Source: Leisingera daeponensis (GTDB lineage: Bacteria > Pseudomonadota > Alphaproteobacteria > Rhodobacterales > Rhodobacteraceae). From it: 64,000 nucleotides of DNA. The position numbers were made by a program, and so were the translations under genes. The notes below the pieces were generated by a model. It was given only the letters and a program-made list of their open reading frames with translations. It made no database searches and had not been told where the DNA came from. This document shows positions 16,979-25,587 of this stretch, piece by piece. The stretch lies in the NCBI RefSeq assembly GCF_019801465.1, contig NZ_JAHVJA010000010.1:62001-126000 (forward strand), written 5' to 3'. Within the stretch, counting starts at the first letter, position 1. Every line of letters starts with the position of its first letter.

Positions 16979-17914
16979 TCAGGCGGATTTCGTCAGCGAC
17001 AGGAACACGTCTTCCAGATCCGCTTCCTCAGTCTTCACGTCGCGGATGCTGATCCCCGCCGCATGCACCGCGGCCAGCACCTCCTCGGCGCTGGTCACCT
17101 GGCTGCGGTAGCGCAGCACCACGGCGCCGTCGTCGCGCAGGGCGGCCTCGATCCCCTCCCCCTGCGGCAGCGCCGTCACCGGGGCGGCGGGCTGCACCAC
17201 CATCGCCTTGGCGTCGAGCCGCCCCAAGAGGCTGGATTTGCTGTCGCGCGCGACCACCTGGCCCTGGTTGATGATGGCAATCTCGTCGCACATCTCCTCG
17301 GCCTCCTCCAGGTAGTGGGTGGTAAGGATGATGGTCATGCCCTGGGCATTCAATTTGCGGATGTTCTCCCACAGCATCTGGCGCAGCTCGATGTCGACGC
17401 CCGCCGTCGGCTCGTCCAGCACCAGGACGCTCGGGCGGTGGACCAGCGCCTTGCCCAGCAGCAGGCGCCGCCGCATGCCGCCGCTCAGGGTGCGGGCATA
17501 GGCCTCCGCCTTGTCCTGCAGCCCGATCATCCGCAGGATCTCGTCGCTGTGGCGCTCGTGCTTGGGCACGCCGTAGAGCCCCGCCTGCACCTCCAGCGCG
17601 CCGCGCGGGGTGAAGAAGGGATCCAGGTTCAACTCCTGCGGCATCACGCCGATGGCAGCACGGCTTTGGCGCGGGTTTTCGTCCTGGTCGAAGCCCCAGA
17701 TCGACACCGCGCCGGAGGTCTTGCGCACCAGCCCTGCCAGGATGTTGATCATCGTCGACTTGCCCGCGCCGTTCGGCCCCAAGAGGCCGAAGACAGAGCC
17801 GCGGGGCACCGAGAGGTCGACGCCCTTCAGCGCCTCCTTGGCAGCGCTGTTCTTCTGGGCCGCATAGACCTTGCGCAAACCCCGGATTTCAATCGCCGCC
17901 GTGTTCATTCCCAT
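16979..17914 (-). CDS. ABC transporter ATP-binding protein (ABC-2 exporter type)
   Basis: A 311-residue ATPase with Walker A GPNGAGKS (residues about 46-53), signature LSGGMRRRL, Walker B LVLDEPTAGVD and a C-terminal extension of about 75 residues, as in DrrA/YadG-like subunits of ABC-2 exporters. The start MGMNTAAIEI has GGGAG four bases upstream; MNTAAI six bases later is also possible. No permease gene is next to it: the neighbours are an MscS channel and an intergenic gap, so its membrane partner must lie elsewhere. The substrate cannot be inferred. Confidence 0.88.
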   Translation of the reverse strand: MGMNTAAIEIRGLRKVYAAQKNSAAKEALKGVDLSVPRGSVFGLLGPNGAGKSTMINILAGLVRKTSGAVSIWGFDQDENPRQSRAAIGVMPQELNLDPFFTPRGALEVQAGLYGVPKHERHSDEILRMIGLQDKAEAYARTLSGGMRRRLLLGKALVHRPSVLVLDEPTAGVDIELRQMLWENIRKLNAQGMTIILTTHYLEEAEEMCDEIAIINQGQVVARDSKSSLLGRLDAKAMVVQPAAPVTALPQGEGIEAALRDDGAVVLRYRSQVTSAEEVLAAVHAAGISIRDVKTEEADLEDVFLSLTKSA

Positions 17915-17997
17915 CGCTCCCGTGACAAACCGCTGCGGCTCGCGGCCGCTGACGGAAAACGGGATACCCTGCATCGGCAGCGGCGGAAACCGGGAAA

Positions 17998-19044
17998 TCA
18001 GCCAGCGCTGCCCTCGCCCTGCCGGCCATCGCCGCTCCGGCCGTCCCGGCCCTGGCCGTCATCCTCCGCACGGCTGCGGCGCAGCGCGGTTTCGATGCGG
18101 GCGGCTTCGGGCGGCTCGCCTTCAGGTGCGCGCGGCCAGCCTTCGCGCTGCTTGCCGCGGATGCCGTCGGTTTCCTCGGTCTGGTCGTGGAACAACAGCA
18201 CCCGGGTGGGATAGGGCATGTCGATGCCGGCCTTGTCGAGCGCGTTGTAGACTTCCTTGATCACCCGGGCATAGGTGTGGCTGACCTCGGTACGCACCGA
18301 CTTGGTCCACCAGCGCAGCCGCACCGTATTGCCGTCGGCATCCATCGACCAGGGCAGCGCCTCGGGGGCAGGATCGTCCAGCACCCCTTCGACGCCGGCG
18401 CAGGTCTCTTCCATGATCTTGCAGGCGGTGTCGAAATCATCCGAGCAGCCGATCTGCACCCCGTATTGCGAGCGGCGCTTGTCAAAGGCGGTGTTGACGA
18501 TAACCGCGTCGGTGTAAATGTCGGCATTGGGGATCACCACGCGGCGGCCGTCGTAGGTCTTGATCATGGTGGCGCGGGTCTCGATCCGCTCCACCGTGCC
18601 CTCGTAGCCGCCGGAGACGATCTGGTCGCCGACCTCGAACGGCTGGCGCAGCAGGATCAGGATCCCCGCCAGCATGTTCTGCAGGATGTCCTTGAAGGCA
18701 AAGCCGATCGCCACCGAGGAGATCCCCAGCCCGGCGAACAGATCGCCCGGCGTGACCGAGGGCGCCACGACGGTGATCGCCAGCATCACGCCGACGATGA
18801 TGATGGCCCAGCGCACCAGCGCGCCGCCAACCTCGCCCAGGCTGGGGCGGCCGCGCCGGTGGCCCATGCGGCACAGCAGCCGCCCGACGGCGCCCGCCGC
18901 GAACCAGAAGACCAGCAGCAGCACGATGACGATGCCGATGTTGGGCAGGAGCGAGAAGAAGCCGTCGACCCAGGAATCCAGCTTCTCGAAGAAATTGCCG
19001 GTGTCGGCGTCGATCTCCTCGAGGCCGCTGTCTTCGGATTCCAT
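17998..19044 (-). CDS. MscS family mechanosensitive ion channel
   Basis: A 348-residue inner-membrane channel that opens under membrane tension during osmotic downshift. It shows an N-terminal acidic segment, three membrane helices (about residues 30-55, 75-100, 105-135), the pore/beta-domain hallmark (SVAIGFAFKDILQNMLAGILILLRQPFEVGDQI) and the alpha/beta C-terminal domain. The last 45 residues are charged and Gly/Asp/Arg-rich, probably disordered. The AAGGAG site lies six bases before ATG at MESEDSG and touches the earlier ATG directly, so the later start is preferred. Confidence 0.92.
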   Translation of the reverse strand: MESEDSGLEEIDADTGNFFEKLDSWVDGFFSLLPNIGIVIVLLLVFWFAAGAVGRLLCRMGHRRGRPSLGEVGGALVRWAIIIVGVMLAITVVAPSVTPGDLFAGLGISSVAIGFAFKDILQNMLAGILILLRQPFEVGDQIVSGGYEGTVERIETRATMIKTYDGRRVVIPNADIYTDAVIVNTAFDKRRSQYGVQIGCSDDFDTACKIMEETCAGVEGVLDDPAPEALPWSMDADGNTVRLRWWTKSVRTEVSHTYARVIKEVYNALDKAGIDMPYPTRVLLFHDQTEETDGIRGKQREGWPRAPEGEPPEAARIETALRRSRAEDDGQGRDGRSGDGRQGEGSAG

Positions 19045-19205
19045 TCGCATCTCCTTGACCAGACGGTGCTTCTGGCAACGAAATGGCGCGGTTTCGCACC
19101 CGGTCAAGCAGCGCTGCGGCCCCTTGCCCGTCTGCGGCGCCGCCGCTATGGTTCGGCAAAACGCGTGCCAATGCGGTGCGCAAAGCCAGTGAGACACAGC
19201 CAGAC

Positions 19206-19400
19206 ATGACCATCGCCCCGCCCGAAACGCGCATCGTCACCACAACCCGCGTCGCCTGTGACGGCGGCGAAGGCGCCCTCGGGCATCCGCGGGTTTACCT
19301 GCATATTCCCGAAGATCAGGGCTGGGTCGAATGCCCCTATTGCGACTGCAAGTTTGTCCTTGCGGACGCGCAGGAAGAGGCCGCCAAGGCGGCGGAGTGA
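19206..19400 (+). CDS. zf-CHCC zinc-finger protein (NDUFS6-like)
   Basis: A 64-residue protein with the Cys-His-Cys-Cys pattern: Cys in VACDGG, His in GHPRVYLHI and Cys-Cys in CPYCDCKF. This is the bacterial counterpart of the complex I accessory subunit NDUFS6, found in many alphaproteobacteria, where it probably binds zinc at NADH dehydrogenase. No nuo genes are nearby. The ATG was chosen because the domain starts directly after it. Confidence 0.88.
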   Translation: MTIAPPETRIVTTTRVACDGGEGALGHPRVYLHIPEDQGWVECPYCDCKFVLADAQEEAAKAAE

Positions 19401-19530
19401 TCCGGCGGGCGTGAGGCCGCCAGGGCTGGTCCGGGGCCCGGGAAATCCGAACTTTCCAACTTGGTTCCCTTGAAGAAATTTGCCAGCGCCCGGCAGTGTC
19501 CGAGACGAAGAGCAAGGGCGGGCAGCGGAT

Positions 19531-20016
19531 ATGTCAAAGCTTCTGATCGTCTATCACAGCCGCACCGGCGGCAGCCGCATGATGGCGGAGGCTGCGGCCG
19601 AGGCTGCGCGGGGTGAAATTGAAACCGTCCTGAAACGCGCCGAAGACGCCGGCCCGGAGGATCTGCTGGCGGCGGACGGCTATATCTTCTGCGCGCCAGA
19701 GAATCTGGCGGCGCTGTCCGGCCAGATGAAGGAATTCTTCGACCGCTGTTATTACCCGGTTCTGGGGCGCCTCAACGGGCGGCCCTATGCGCAGATGGTC
19801 TGCGCCGGATCGGACGGCGAGAACGCCGCCCGCCAATGCGCGCGGATTGCCACCGGCTGGCGCCTGAAAGAGGTGCAGAAGCCGCTGATTATATGCACCC
19901 ATGCGCAGACGCCGGAGGCCATTCTGGCGGAGAAGGTTATCCCGGAGAACGAGCTGGAGGCCTGCCGCGAGCTGGGGCTGGCCCTGGGGGCTGGTCTGGC
20001 GATGGGGGTGTTTTGA
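19531..20016 (+). CDS. Flavodoxin family protein
   Basis: A 161-residue flavodoxin-fold protein. The first strand and phosphate-binding loop (LLIVYHSRTGGSRMMAEA) bind FMN, and the YIFCAPENLAALSGQMKEFFDR segment matches NAD(P)H:quinone/flavodoxin-like reductases that hold the isoalloxazine ring. The substrate is unknown. The start at MSKLLIV is set by the fold; the ribosome site (GGGCGG) is ordinary. It stands alone between zf-CHCC and an unknown gene. Confidence 0.85.
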   Translation: MSKLLIVYHSRTGGSRMMAEAAAEAARGEIETVLKRAEDAGPEDLLAADGYIFCAPENLAALSGQMKEFFDRCYYPVLGRLNGRPYAQMVCAGSDGENAARQCARIATGWRLKEVQKPLIICTHAQTPEAILAEKVIPENELEACRELGLALGAGLAMGVF

Positions 20017-20059
20017 TTCTGCCCGCAAACATGCGAAACGCCGGCACCCAACCGGGCAG

Positions 20060-20497
20060 CTACTTGTAAAGCCGTGTGTCCTGCAGAAACACCGTATCAA
20101 AGATTGCGAATGCGGTAGAGGCTAACTCTGTTCCAATGACACTTTCACGATCAAGTGCACTGGCTGCCAGCCCACTTCCGGCCGGCGGGCGCCCGCCAGC
20201 GTCAATGACCATGACCCCCGGGCCGTCCTCGTTTTCAAAATGCATCAGAGAGACGGCAATGCGGTCAGCAGGTGACGCCCCTTCCCCCCAAGGCCCGATG
20301 ACAAAGTCATAGTTGGCCGGGTGGCAACCAAGCCCGGCCCCAGCAGTCCAATGCACCTGGTAGCTGGCGACCGTGCCTGCCGGGGAAAGGACAAATCCCC
20401 AAACCAAACGGGTTTCGCTACCGCAACAGCTGCAAACGCCATTGCTTTGGCCCAACGGTTCCACTTCGTAATCGGCTGTCACAGAGGAGTCCTGCAT
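20060..20497 (-). CDS. Hypothetical protein with N-terminal cysteine cluster
   Basis: A 145-residue protein that I cannot assign. The N-terminal motif CSCCGSETRLVWGFV holds three cysteines in four residues plus aromatic residues, suggesting a small metal site. The rest contains acidic and Gly/Pro-rich segments (WGEGASPADRIAVSL, VIDAGGRPPAGSG). Codon use is less GC-biased than the neighbours on both sides, a possible sign of recent acquisition. No clear ribosome site precedes the ATG. It lies between the flavodoxin gene and polA, transcribed away from polA. Confidence 0.6.
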   Translation of the reverse strand: MQDSSVTADYEVEPLGQSNGVCSCCGSETRLVWGFVLSPAGTVASYQVHWTAGAGLGCHPANYDFVIGPWGEGASPADRIAVSLMHFENEDGPGVMVIDAGGRPPAGSGLAASALDRESVIGTELASTAFAIFDTVFLQDTRLYK

Positions 20498-20658
20498 GAA
20501 AACCGTCTACCTATAGCCGAGTTGCGCGTCCAGCTTTGCTGTCGCGCACACTTTGGCCTTTGTTTCGGTTGATAACTCCAATTGCCCTTCCCTGCCGGAT
20601 CACCGATAACCGGGAAACAGAACACGAACGGATCTCAAAAACGGGGGCGAGACAGGCT

Positions 20659-23463
20659 ATGAGCGGGACACAATTCGGCAAGGGCTGCCATCTGCATCTG
20701 ATCGACGGCTCGGCCTTCATCTTCCGCGCCTATCACGCGCTGCCGCCCTTGACCCGCAAGTCCGACGGGCTGCCGATCGGTGCGGTGGCGGGGTTCTGCA
20801 ACATGCTGTTCAAGCAGGTTGAGGACAACAAGGGCCCGGATGCGCCGACCCATGTGGCGGTGATCTTCGACTACTCCGGCAAGTCCTTCCGCAACGAGAT
20901 GTACGATCTCTACAAGGCCAACCGCCCGCCCGCGCCCGAGGATCTGGTGCCGCAGTTCCCGCTGACCCGCGAGGCGACCCGCGCCTTCAACATCGCCTGC
21001 AAGGAGATTGAAGGCTTCGAGGCCGACGACATCATCGCGACCCTGGCCTGCCAGGCGCGCGAGGCCGGGGGCCGGGTCACCATCATCTCCTCGGACAAGG
21101 ACCTGATGCAGCTGGTCGGCGGCGGCGTCGAAATGCTGGACGCGATGAAGAACAAGCGCATCGACAGCGACGGCGTGGTGGAGAAATTCGGCGTCGGCCC
21201 GGACCGGGTGGTGGATGTGCAGGCGCTGGCCGGCGACAGCGTCGACAACGTGCCGGGCGCACCGGGGATCGGCATCAAGACCGCGGCGCTGCTGATCAAC
21301 GAGTTCGGCTCGCTGGAGGAGCTGCTGGACCGGGCCGAAGAGATCAAGCAGCCCAAGCGGCGGCAGACGCTGATCGAGAAGCGGGAGCAGATCGAGCTGT
21401 CTAAGAAGCTGGTGCAGCTCGACTGCAACATGACGCTGGATTTCACTCTGGATGATCTGGAGGTGAAGGAGCCGGATGCGGAGACGCTGCTGACCTTCCT
21501 GAGCGAAATGGAGTTCCGCACCCTGTCCAAGCGCATGGCCGATCAGCTGGGCATGGAGGCGCCGGCCATCCCGGAGGCCCCCGCCGCAGCGGCAGCGTCC
21601 AGTGCGGCGCCGGAAGCGGTGCCCTTTGACAAGGAAAACTACGAATGCGTCCGCGACGCTGCCGGGCTGCAGACATGGGTGGACCGCATCCGCCAGCGCG
21701 GCTGGGTGGCGGTGGATACCGAGACCACCGGCCTCGACGAAATGGTGGTGGATCTGGTCGGCATCTCGCTCTGCGTCGAGGCGGGCGAGGCCTGCTATAT
21801 CCCCTTGGCGCACAAGGCCGGGGGCGATGACCTGTTCGGCGGCGAGGGGCTGTCAGAGGGGCAGATGCCGCTGGAGGAAGCGGTGGCGATGCTGAAGCCT
21901 GTTCTGGAAGACCCGGCGATCCTGAAGATCGGCCAGAACATGAAATACGACGCCAAGATCCTGCACCGCTACGGGGTGGAGGTGGCGCCGGTCGACGACA
22001 CCATGCTGATGTCCTACGCGCTGCATGCAGGCCTGCACGGCCATGGCATGGACACGCTGTCCGAACGCTATCTCGACCACACGCCGATCCCGATCAAGCC
22101 TTTGCTGGGCAGCGGCAAATCAGCGATCACCTTTGACAAGGTCGCCATTGACGACGCCGTGCCATACGCGGCGGAGGACGCCGACATCACCCTGCGCCTG
22201 TGGCAGCTGTTCAAGCCGCAGCTGCATCAGGAGCGGGTGACCACGGTTTATGAAACGCTGGAACGGCCGCTGGTGCCGGTGCTGGCAGACATGGAGCGCA
22301 ACGGCATCAAAGTGGACCGCGACACGCTCAGCCGCATGTCCAATGCATTCGCCCAGAAGATGGCCGCTTTGGAGGCGGAGATCCATGAGCTGGCAGGCGA
22401 GAGTTTCAACGTCGGCTCCCCCAAGCAGCTGGGCGAGATCCTGTTCGACAAGATGGCGCTGCCCGGCGGCAAGAAAGGCAAGACCGGCGCCTATGCCACC
22501 GGCGCGGATATCCTGGAGGACCTGGCGACCGAGCACGACCTGCCCGCCCGGGTGCTGGACTGGCGGCAGCTCTCGAAGCTGAAATCGACCTACACGGACG
22601 CGCTGCAGGACCACATCAACCCCGAGACCGGGCGGGTGCATACGTCTTATGCGCAGACCGGCGCCAGCACCGGCCGCATGGCCTCAACCGATCCGAACCT
22701 GCAGAACATTCCGGTCCGCACCGAGGAAGGCCGCCGCATCCGCGAGGCGTTTGTGGCAGAAGAGGGCAATGTGCTCTTGTCGCTCGACTACAGCCAGATC
22801 GAGCTGCGCATCCTCGCCCACATGGCCGGAATCGACACGCTGAAACAGGCCTTTGCCGACGGGCAGGACATCCACGCCATGACCGCCTCGGAGATGTTCG
22901 AGGTGCCGCTGGAGGAGATGACGCCGGAAATCCGCCGCCAGGCCAAGGCGATCAACTTCGGTGTGATCTACGGCATTTCCGGGTTCGGCCTGGCGCGCAA
23001 CCTGCGCATTCCGCGCAAGGACGCGCAGGGCTTCATCGACCGCTATTTCGAGCGTTTCCCGGGCATCCGCAAATACATGGACTCGACGGTGGAATTCGCC
23101 AAGGAGCATGGCTATGTGCAAACCCTGTTCGGGCGCAAGATCCACACCGCGGAGATCAACGCCAAGGGGCCGAAGGCGGGCTTTGCTAAACGCGCGGCGA
23201 TCAACGCGCCGATCCAGGGCACCGCGGCGGACGTGATCCGCAGGGCAATGATCCGGATGCCTGAGGCCATCGCCCATCTGCCCGCGCGGATGCTCTTGCA
23301 GGTGCACGACGAACTCCTGTTCGAAGTGCCGGAAGCGGCGGTGGAGGAGACCATCGCAGCCGCCCGCCAGGTGATGGAGAACGCCGCCGATCCGGCGGTG
23401 CATCTGGACGTGAAGCTGGTGGTGGACGCAGGCCGCGGCCGGAACTGGGCCGAAGCGCATTAA
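20659..23463 (+). CDS. polA: DNA polymerase I
   Basis: Gap-filling polymerase for Okazaki fragments and excision repair. In 934 residues the order is: 5'-3' exonuclease (about 10-300, with LIDGSAFIFRAYHA and FEADDIIATLA), 3'-5' exonuclease (about 335-530, with VDTETTGLDE, NMKYDAKIL and YAAEDADIT all intact, so proofreading is probably active) and polymerase (about 550-930, with DPNLQNIPVRT, DYSQIELRILAH, the finger helix RRQAKAINFGVIYG and QVHDELLFEV). The start MSGTQFGKG directly precedes the conserved N-terminus, although the frame is open 41 codons further upstream. Confidence 0.97.
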   Translation: MSGTQFGKGCHLHLIDGSAFIFRAYHALPPLTRKSDGLPIGAVAGFCNMLFKQVEDNKGPDAPTHVAVIFDYSGKSFRNEMYDLYKANRPPAPEDLVPQFPLTREATRAFNIACKEIEGFEADDIIATLACQAREAGGRVTIISSDKDLMQLVGGGVEMLDAMKNKRIDSDGVVEKFGVGPDRVVDVQALAGDSVDNVPGAPGIGIKTAALLINEFGSLEELLDRAEEIKQPKRRQTLIEKREQIELSKKLVQLDCNMTLDFTLDDLEVKEPDAETLLTFLSEMEFRTLSKRMADQLGMEAPAIPEAPAAAAASSAAPEAVPFDKENYECVRDAAGLQTWVDRIRQRGWVAVDTETTGLDEMVVDLVGISLCVEAGEACYIPLAHKAGGDDLFGGEGLSEGQMPLEEAVAMLKPVLEDPAILKIGQNMKYDAKILHRYGVEVAPVDDTMLMSYALHAGLHGHGMDTLSERYLDHTPIPIKPLLGSGKSAITFDKVAIDDAVPYAAEDADITLRLWQLFKPQLHQERVTTVYETLERPLVPVLADMERNGIKVDRDTLSRMSNAFAQKMAALEAEIHELAGESFNVGSPKQLGEILFDKMALPGGKKGKTGAYATGADILEDLATEHDLPARVLDWRQLSKLKSTYTDALQDHINPETGRVHTSYAQTGASTGRMASTDPNLQNIPVRTEEGRRIREAFVAEEGNVLLSLDYSQIELRILAHMAGIDTLKQAFADGQDIHAMTASEMFEVPLEEMTPEIRRQAKAINFGVIYGISGFGLARNLRIPRKDAQGFIDRYFERFPGIRKYMDSTVEFAKEHGYVQTLFGRKIHTAEINAKGPKAGFAKRAAINAPIQGTAADVIRRAMIRMPEAIAHLPARMLLQVHDELLFEVPEAAVEETIAAARQVMENAADPAVHLDVKLVVDAGRGRNWAEAH

Positions 23464-23484
23464 GCCAAAATAACAGTCCGCCGC

Positions 23485-23558
23485 GGCGGGGGAGCGCTCC
23501 CGCCAGGCTTCGACCTGCCGGTCTCATCCCGTTGGGCCCGGCGCCGCTGGCGCGGCGC
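23485..23558 (-). repeat. Modular intergenic repeat, family A, copy 3
   Basis: On the minus strand it reads hairpin GCGCCGCGCCAGCGGCGC, box GGGCCCAAC, GGGATGAGACCGGCAGGTCGA, then GGCGGGAGCGCTCCCCCGCC. It is the closest match to copy 1, sharing the GAGACCGGCAGGTCGA middle. It starts 22 bases after the polA stop codon. The rest of the 317-base gap up to the next gene shows nothing else I can support. Confidence 0.65.
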
Positions 23559-23780
23559 AGCGCTGCTGATCCGGGTCAAGGGGACCGCCAGTCTCGGCAC
23601 CGGCAGCGCCGGGTGCAGCCGGCGCTGCAACAGGGCGAAAGGCAATCAACTGCCCGCTTCGGCCAAGGTGCATTGACTTCCGGCGGGCCGGCGGGGAAGT
23701 CTGTGCCCGGTCTGCCGGCGCTGCCGGCCGGGCCGGAATTTCACCCGTGCATTTTCACCCAATCGTTCCGGTGCAAGACA

Positions 23781-24044
23781 ATGAAAAAGATCATTTTTGC
23801 CAGCCTTCTCGCCACCGCTGGCGGCTGCGCGCATCACATCAGGCCTTCGGTCACTGAGTATAACGGCGACAGCGTGACTATCGCGACCCCGCAGCACCAC
23901 CCGCGGCACTGGGCGCTGAAAGCGGCAACCCAGGAAGCGGACCGGATCTGCCGGAAGGGACATGGGAAACAAGCCGAACATGCCTCCACCCGCAAGGATG
24001 GCGCGGCCGGAACGAATTACGACCTGTTCCTCTGCCTGAACTGA
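23781..24044 (+). CDS. Small exported protein, possible lipoprotein
   Basis: An 87-residue protein with a short signal (MKKIIFASLLATAGGC). The cysteine after AGG could be lipidated, though the -3 position is not the usual Leu. The mature part has histidine-rich segments (CAHHIRPS, PQHHPRHW), a glutamate/arginine helix (ATQEADRICRKGHG) and a terminal Cys (DLFLCLN). The YNGDSV and EADRICRKG pattern resembles small secreted proteins of marine alphaproteobacteria, with no known function. Composition differs slightly from neighbouring genes. Confidence 0.6.
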   Translation: MKKIIFASLLATAGGCAHHIRPSVTEYNGDSVTIATPQHHPRHWALKAATQEADRICRKGHGKQAEHASTRKDGAAGTNYDLFLCLN

Positions 24045-24064
24045 CGCTGCCGCGTGCGGCAACT

Positions 24065-24145
24065 GCGCCGCGACAGCGGCGCCCGGCCCAACCGCGGCTG
24101 CGGCATCTTCGACGCCGCCTGCAGCGGGCGGGAGCAACCCTCCCC
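24065..24145 (+). repeat. Modular intergenic repeat, family A, copy 4
   Basis: Hairpin GCGCCGCGACAGCGGCGC, GGCCCAAC, a GC-rich variable middle with its own inverted repeat (GCGGCATC/GACGCCGC), then GGCGGGAGCAACCCTCCCC. It lies between the converging small exported protein and DUF2798 genes and nearly fills the gap. Confidence 0.65.
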
Positions 24146-24152
24146 TTCGCTG

Positions 24153-24386
24153 TTACCCCTCAGACGGCTGGCGCACCAGCCGCGCCACCAGCCGCCGGGC
24201 CACCGGCGCGACCACCAGCACCGCGGGAAAGGCCACCGGCCAGCTGACGCTCCAGGCCGCCATCCAGGCCGCCGCGAATCCCTCCAGGCCGGTCACCCGC
24301 AGGGTGGCAATCCCCGAGACGATGCAGGACATCATCCCCGACAGCAGCAGAGCGAACAGAACCGGGGCAAAACGGGCGGGCAGCAT
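24153..24386 (-). CDS. DUF2798 domain-containing membrane protein
   Basis: A 77-residue protein with two membrane helices (about residues 7-26 and 40-66) and basic ends, the usual layout for DUF2798. The helix motif SGMMSCIVSGIATLR is family-like. The function is unknown. The ATG has AAGGAA seven bases upstream. The frame continues far upstream but that part overlaps the tandem operator-like repeat and lacks protein character. The gene lies downstream of a 260-base non-coding stretch containing that repeat. Confidence 0.82.
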   Translation of the reverse strand: MLPARFAPVLFALLLSGMMSCIVSGIATLRVTGLEGFAAAWMAAWSVSWPVAFPAVLVVAPVARRLVARLVRQPSEG

Positions 24387-24525
24387 GGCGGTTTCCTTCT
24401 GGCAGGGCCGGTATCGTGACGGGGCCGGTAACAGGACCGCCTGGCGGACGGCAGCATCCTGACGGCAGGCCCCCGTCCTCAGCGCGGCAGACGCGAAGAC
24501 GGTATGCAGGATGGCGCGGCCGAAG

Positions 24526-24567
24526 AAAACTGCGCAAGCGCACAGAACAAAACTGCGCGGACGCACA
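24526..24567. promoter_or_regulatory. Tandem operator-like direct repeat upstream of DUF2798
   Basis: Two 19-base units, AAAACTGCGCAAGCGCACA and AAAACTGCGCGGACGCACA, match at 16 of 19 positions with a 23-base period. Each contains an imperfect palindrome (TGCGC..GCGCA). The near two-turn spacing would place two bound regulators on the same face of the helix. It lies about 140 bases before DUF2798 and 80 bases after the isomerase gene. No regulator is adjacent. Confidence 0.5.
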
Positions 24568-24645
24568 ATGGTCTGCGGAATGCGGTTTGCGCAGGCTGGC
24601 CTGCAAGCAGAGGCCGATGGCGACGCCGGGGCGCTCAGCGCCGCC

Positions 24646-25398
24646 TCAGCCCAGCCAGCCCAGGCTGTCCTCGGTGCGCCGGGTCGAAGGGGTGTATTCG
24701 GCGCTGACCCAGCCGGTGTAGCCGCTGGCGTCGATTGCTTCGAAAAGCTTCTGGAAGTCCACCGGCCCGGTGCCCGGCTCGCAGCGGCCCGGGGCGGCGC
24801 CGATCTGTACATGCACGGCGCGGGAGCCGAAGGTCTCCCACACCTTGAGTGCGTCGCCGTGGATCATCTGCGCGTGGTAGGCGTCATACTGCAGGCCGAC
24901 GTTGGGGCGGTCCACCGCGTCCAGCACCTCGACCGCAAGGTTGTAGTCATCCAGAAAATAGCCGGGCTGGTCGCCGCTGTTCAGCGGTTCGATGGTGAAC
25001 TGCTGCTCCGGCGCGCGGTCGGCGGCCCATTGCAGATTCTCGATGAAGGTCTGCCGGGCCGCCTCGCCCTTGGCGTAGCCGGCCATCACGTGGATCTTGC
25101 CCGCCTTCAGCGCCTCGGCGTAGCGCAGCACCCGGCGGATGTCGCGCTGGAAGCGGTCGGTGCCTTCCGGCACCGCCGCATAGCCGGGCATGCCGCCGGT
25201 GTAATTGGGCGGCGGCGCATTGATCAGCAGGAGCTGCAGCCCGTTGGCGAGCAGCGCCCGCTGGGTTTCCTTGGCGGCCAGTTCATAGGGATAGAGGATC
25301 TCCACCGCCTCGAACCCCGCCGCGGCAGCGGCCTGGAACCGGTCGAGATAGGGCAGCTCGGCAAACAGCAGCGAGATATTGGCCGCGAAGCGGGGCAT
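24646..25398 (-). CDS. Hydroxypyruvate isomerase-like sugar isomerase (Hyi/OtnI family)
   Basis: A 250-residue TIM-barrel protein of the xylose isomerase-like family. The first strand (RFAANISLLFAELPYLDRF), the central glutamate strands (EQQFTIEPLNSGDQPGYFL), the substrate-metal region (GLQYDAYHAQMIHGD) and the late HVQIGAAPGRCEPGTGPVDF match hydroxypyruvate and 2-oxo-tetronate isomerases. It probably interconverts hydroxypyruvate and tartronate semialdehyde or a related tetronate. An AAGGAG site six bases upstream fixes the start. No other glyoxylate genes are next to it. Confidence 0.87.
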   Translation of the reverse strand: MPRFAANISLLFAELPYLDRFQAAAAAGFEAVEILYPYELAAKETQRALLANGLQLLLINAPPPNYTGGMPGYAAVPEGTDRFQRDIRRVLRYAEALKAGKIHVMAGYAKGEAARQTFIENLQWAADRAPEQQFTIEPLNSGDQPGYFLDDYNLAVEVLDAVDRPNVGLQYDAYHAQMIHGDALKVWETFGSRAVHVQIGAAPGRCEPGTGPVDFQKLFEAIDASGYTGWVSAEYTPSTRRTEDSLGWLG

Positions 25399-25587
25399 AG
25401 GATTCTCCTTGTTGACCGTTGGTCTAACCCCGCTCCGCGGAGCAGCCAAGGCGTCAAAAGAGCAGAATTTTCCTATTAAACTTTCATTAACCAGAGGCGG
25501 GCTGGAATTCGCTGACTGCGCGCAATGCTGCAGAGGCCGCGGAAGGGCGCTGCCCGGCTACCGGCCGGGTGGCGCAGGTGCAAAAGC

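Noticed and set aside
16979-19044. ABC ATPase and MscS channel as one transport system
   Set aside because: MscS channels are not permeases of ABC transporters. Their adjacency on the same strand is probably chance.
24416-24460. Two copies of GGGCCGGTA before DUF2798
   Set aside because: The unit is short and GC-rich, so chance repetition is likely. The larger tandem repeat nearby is a better regulatory candidate.
25414-25443. GACC-GTT-GGTC inverted repeat and GCTCCGCGGAGC palindrome before the isomerase gene
   Set aside because: Both are short and their spacing to a promoter is unclear. They may be an operator, but a single copy without a regulator is not enough.
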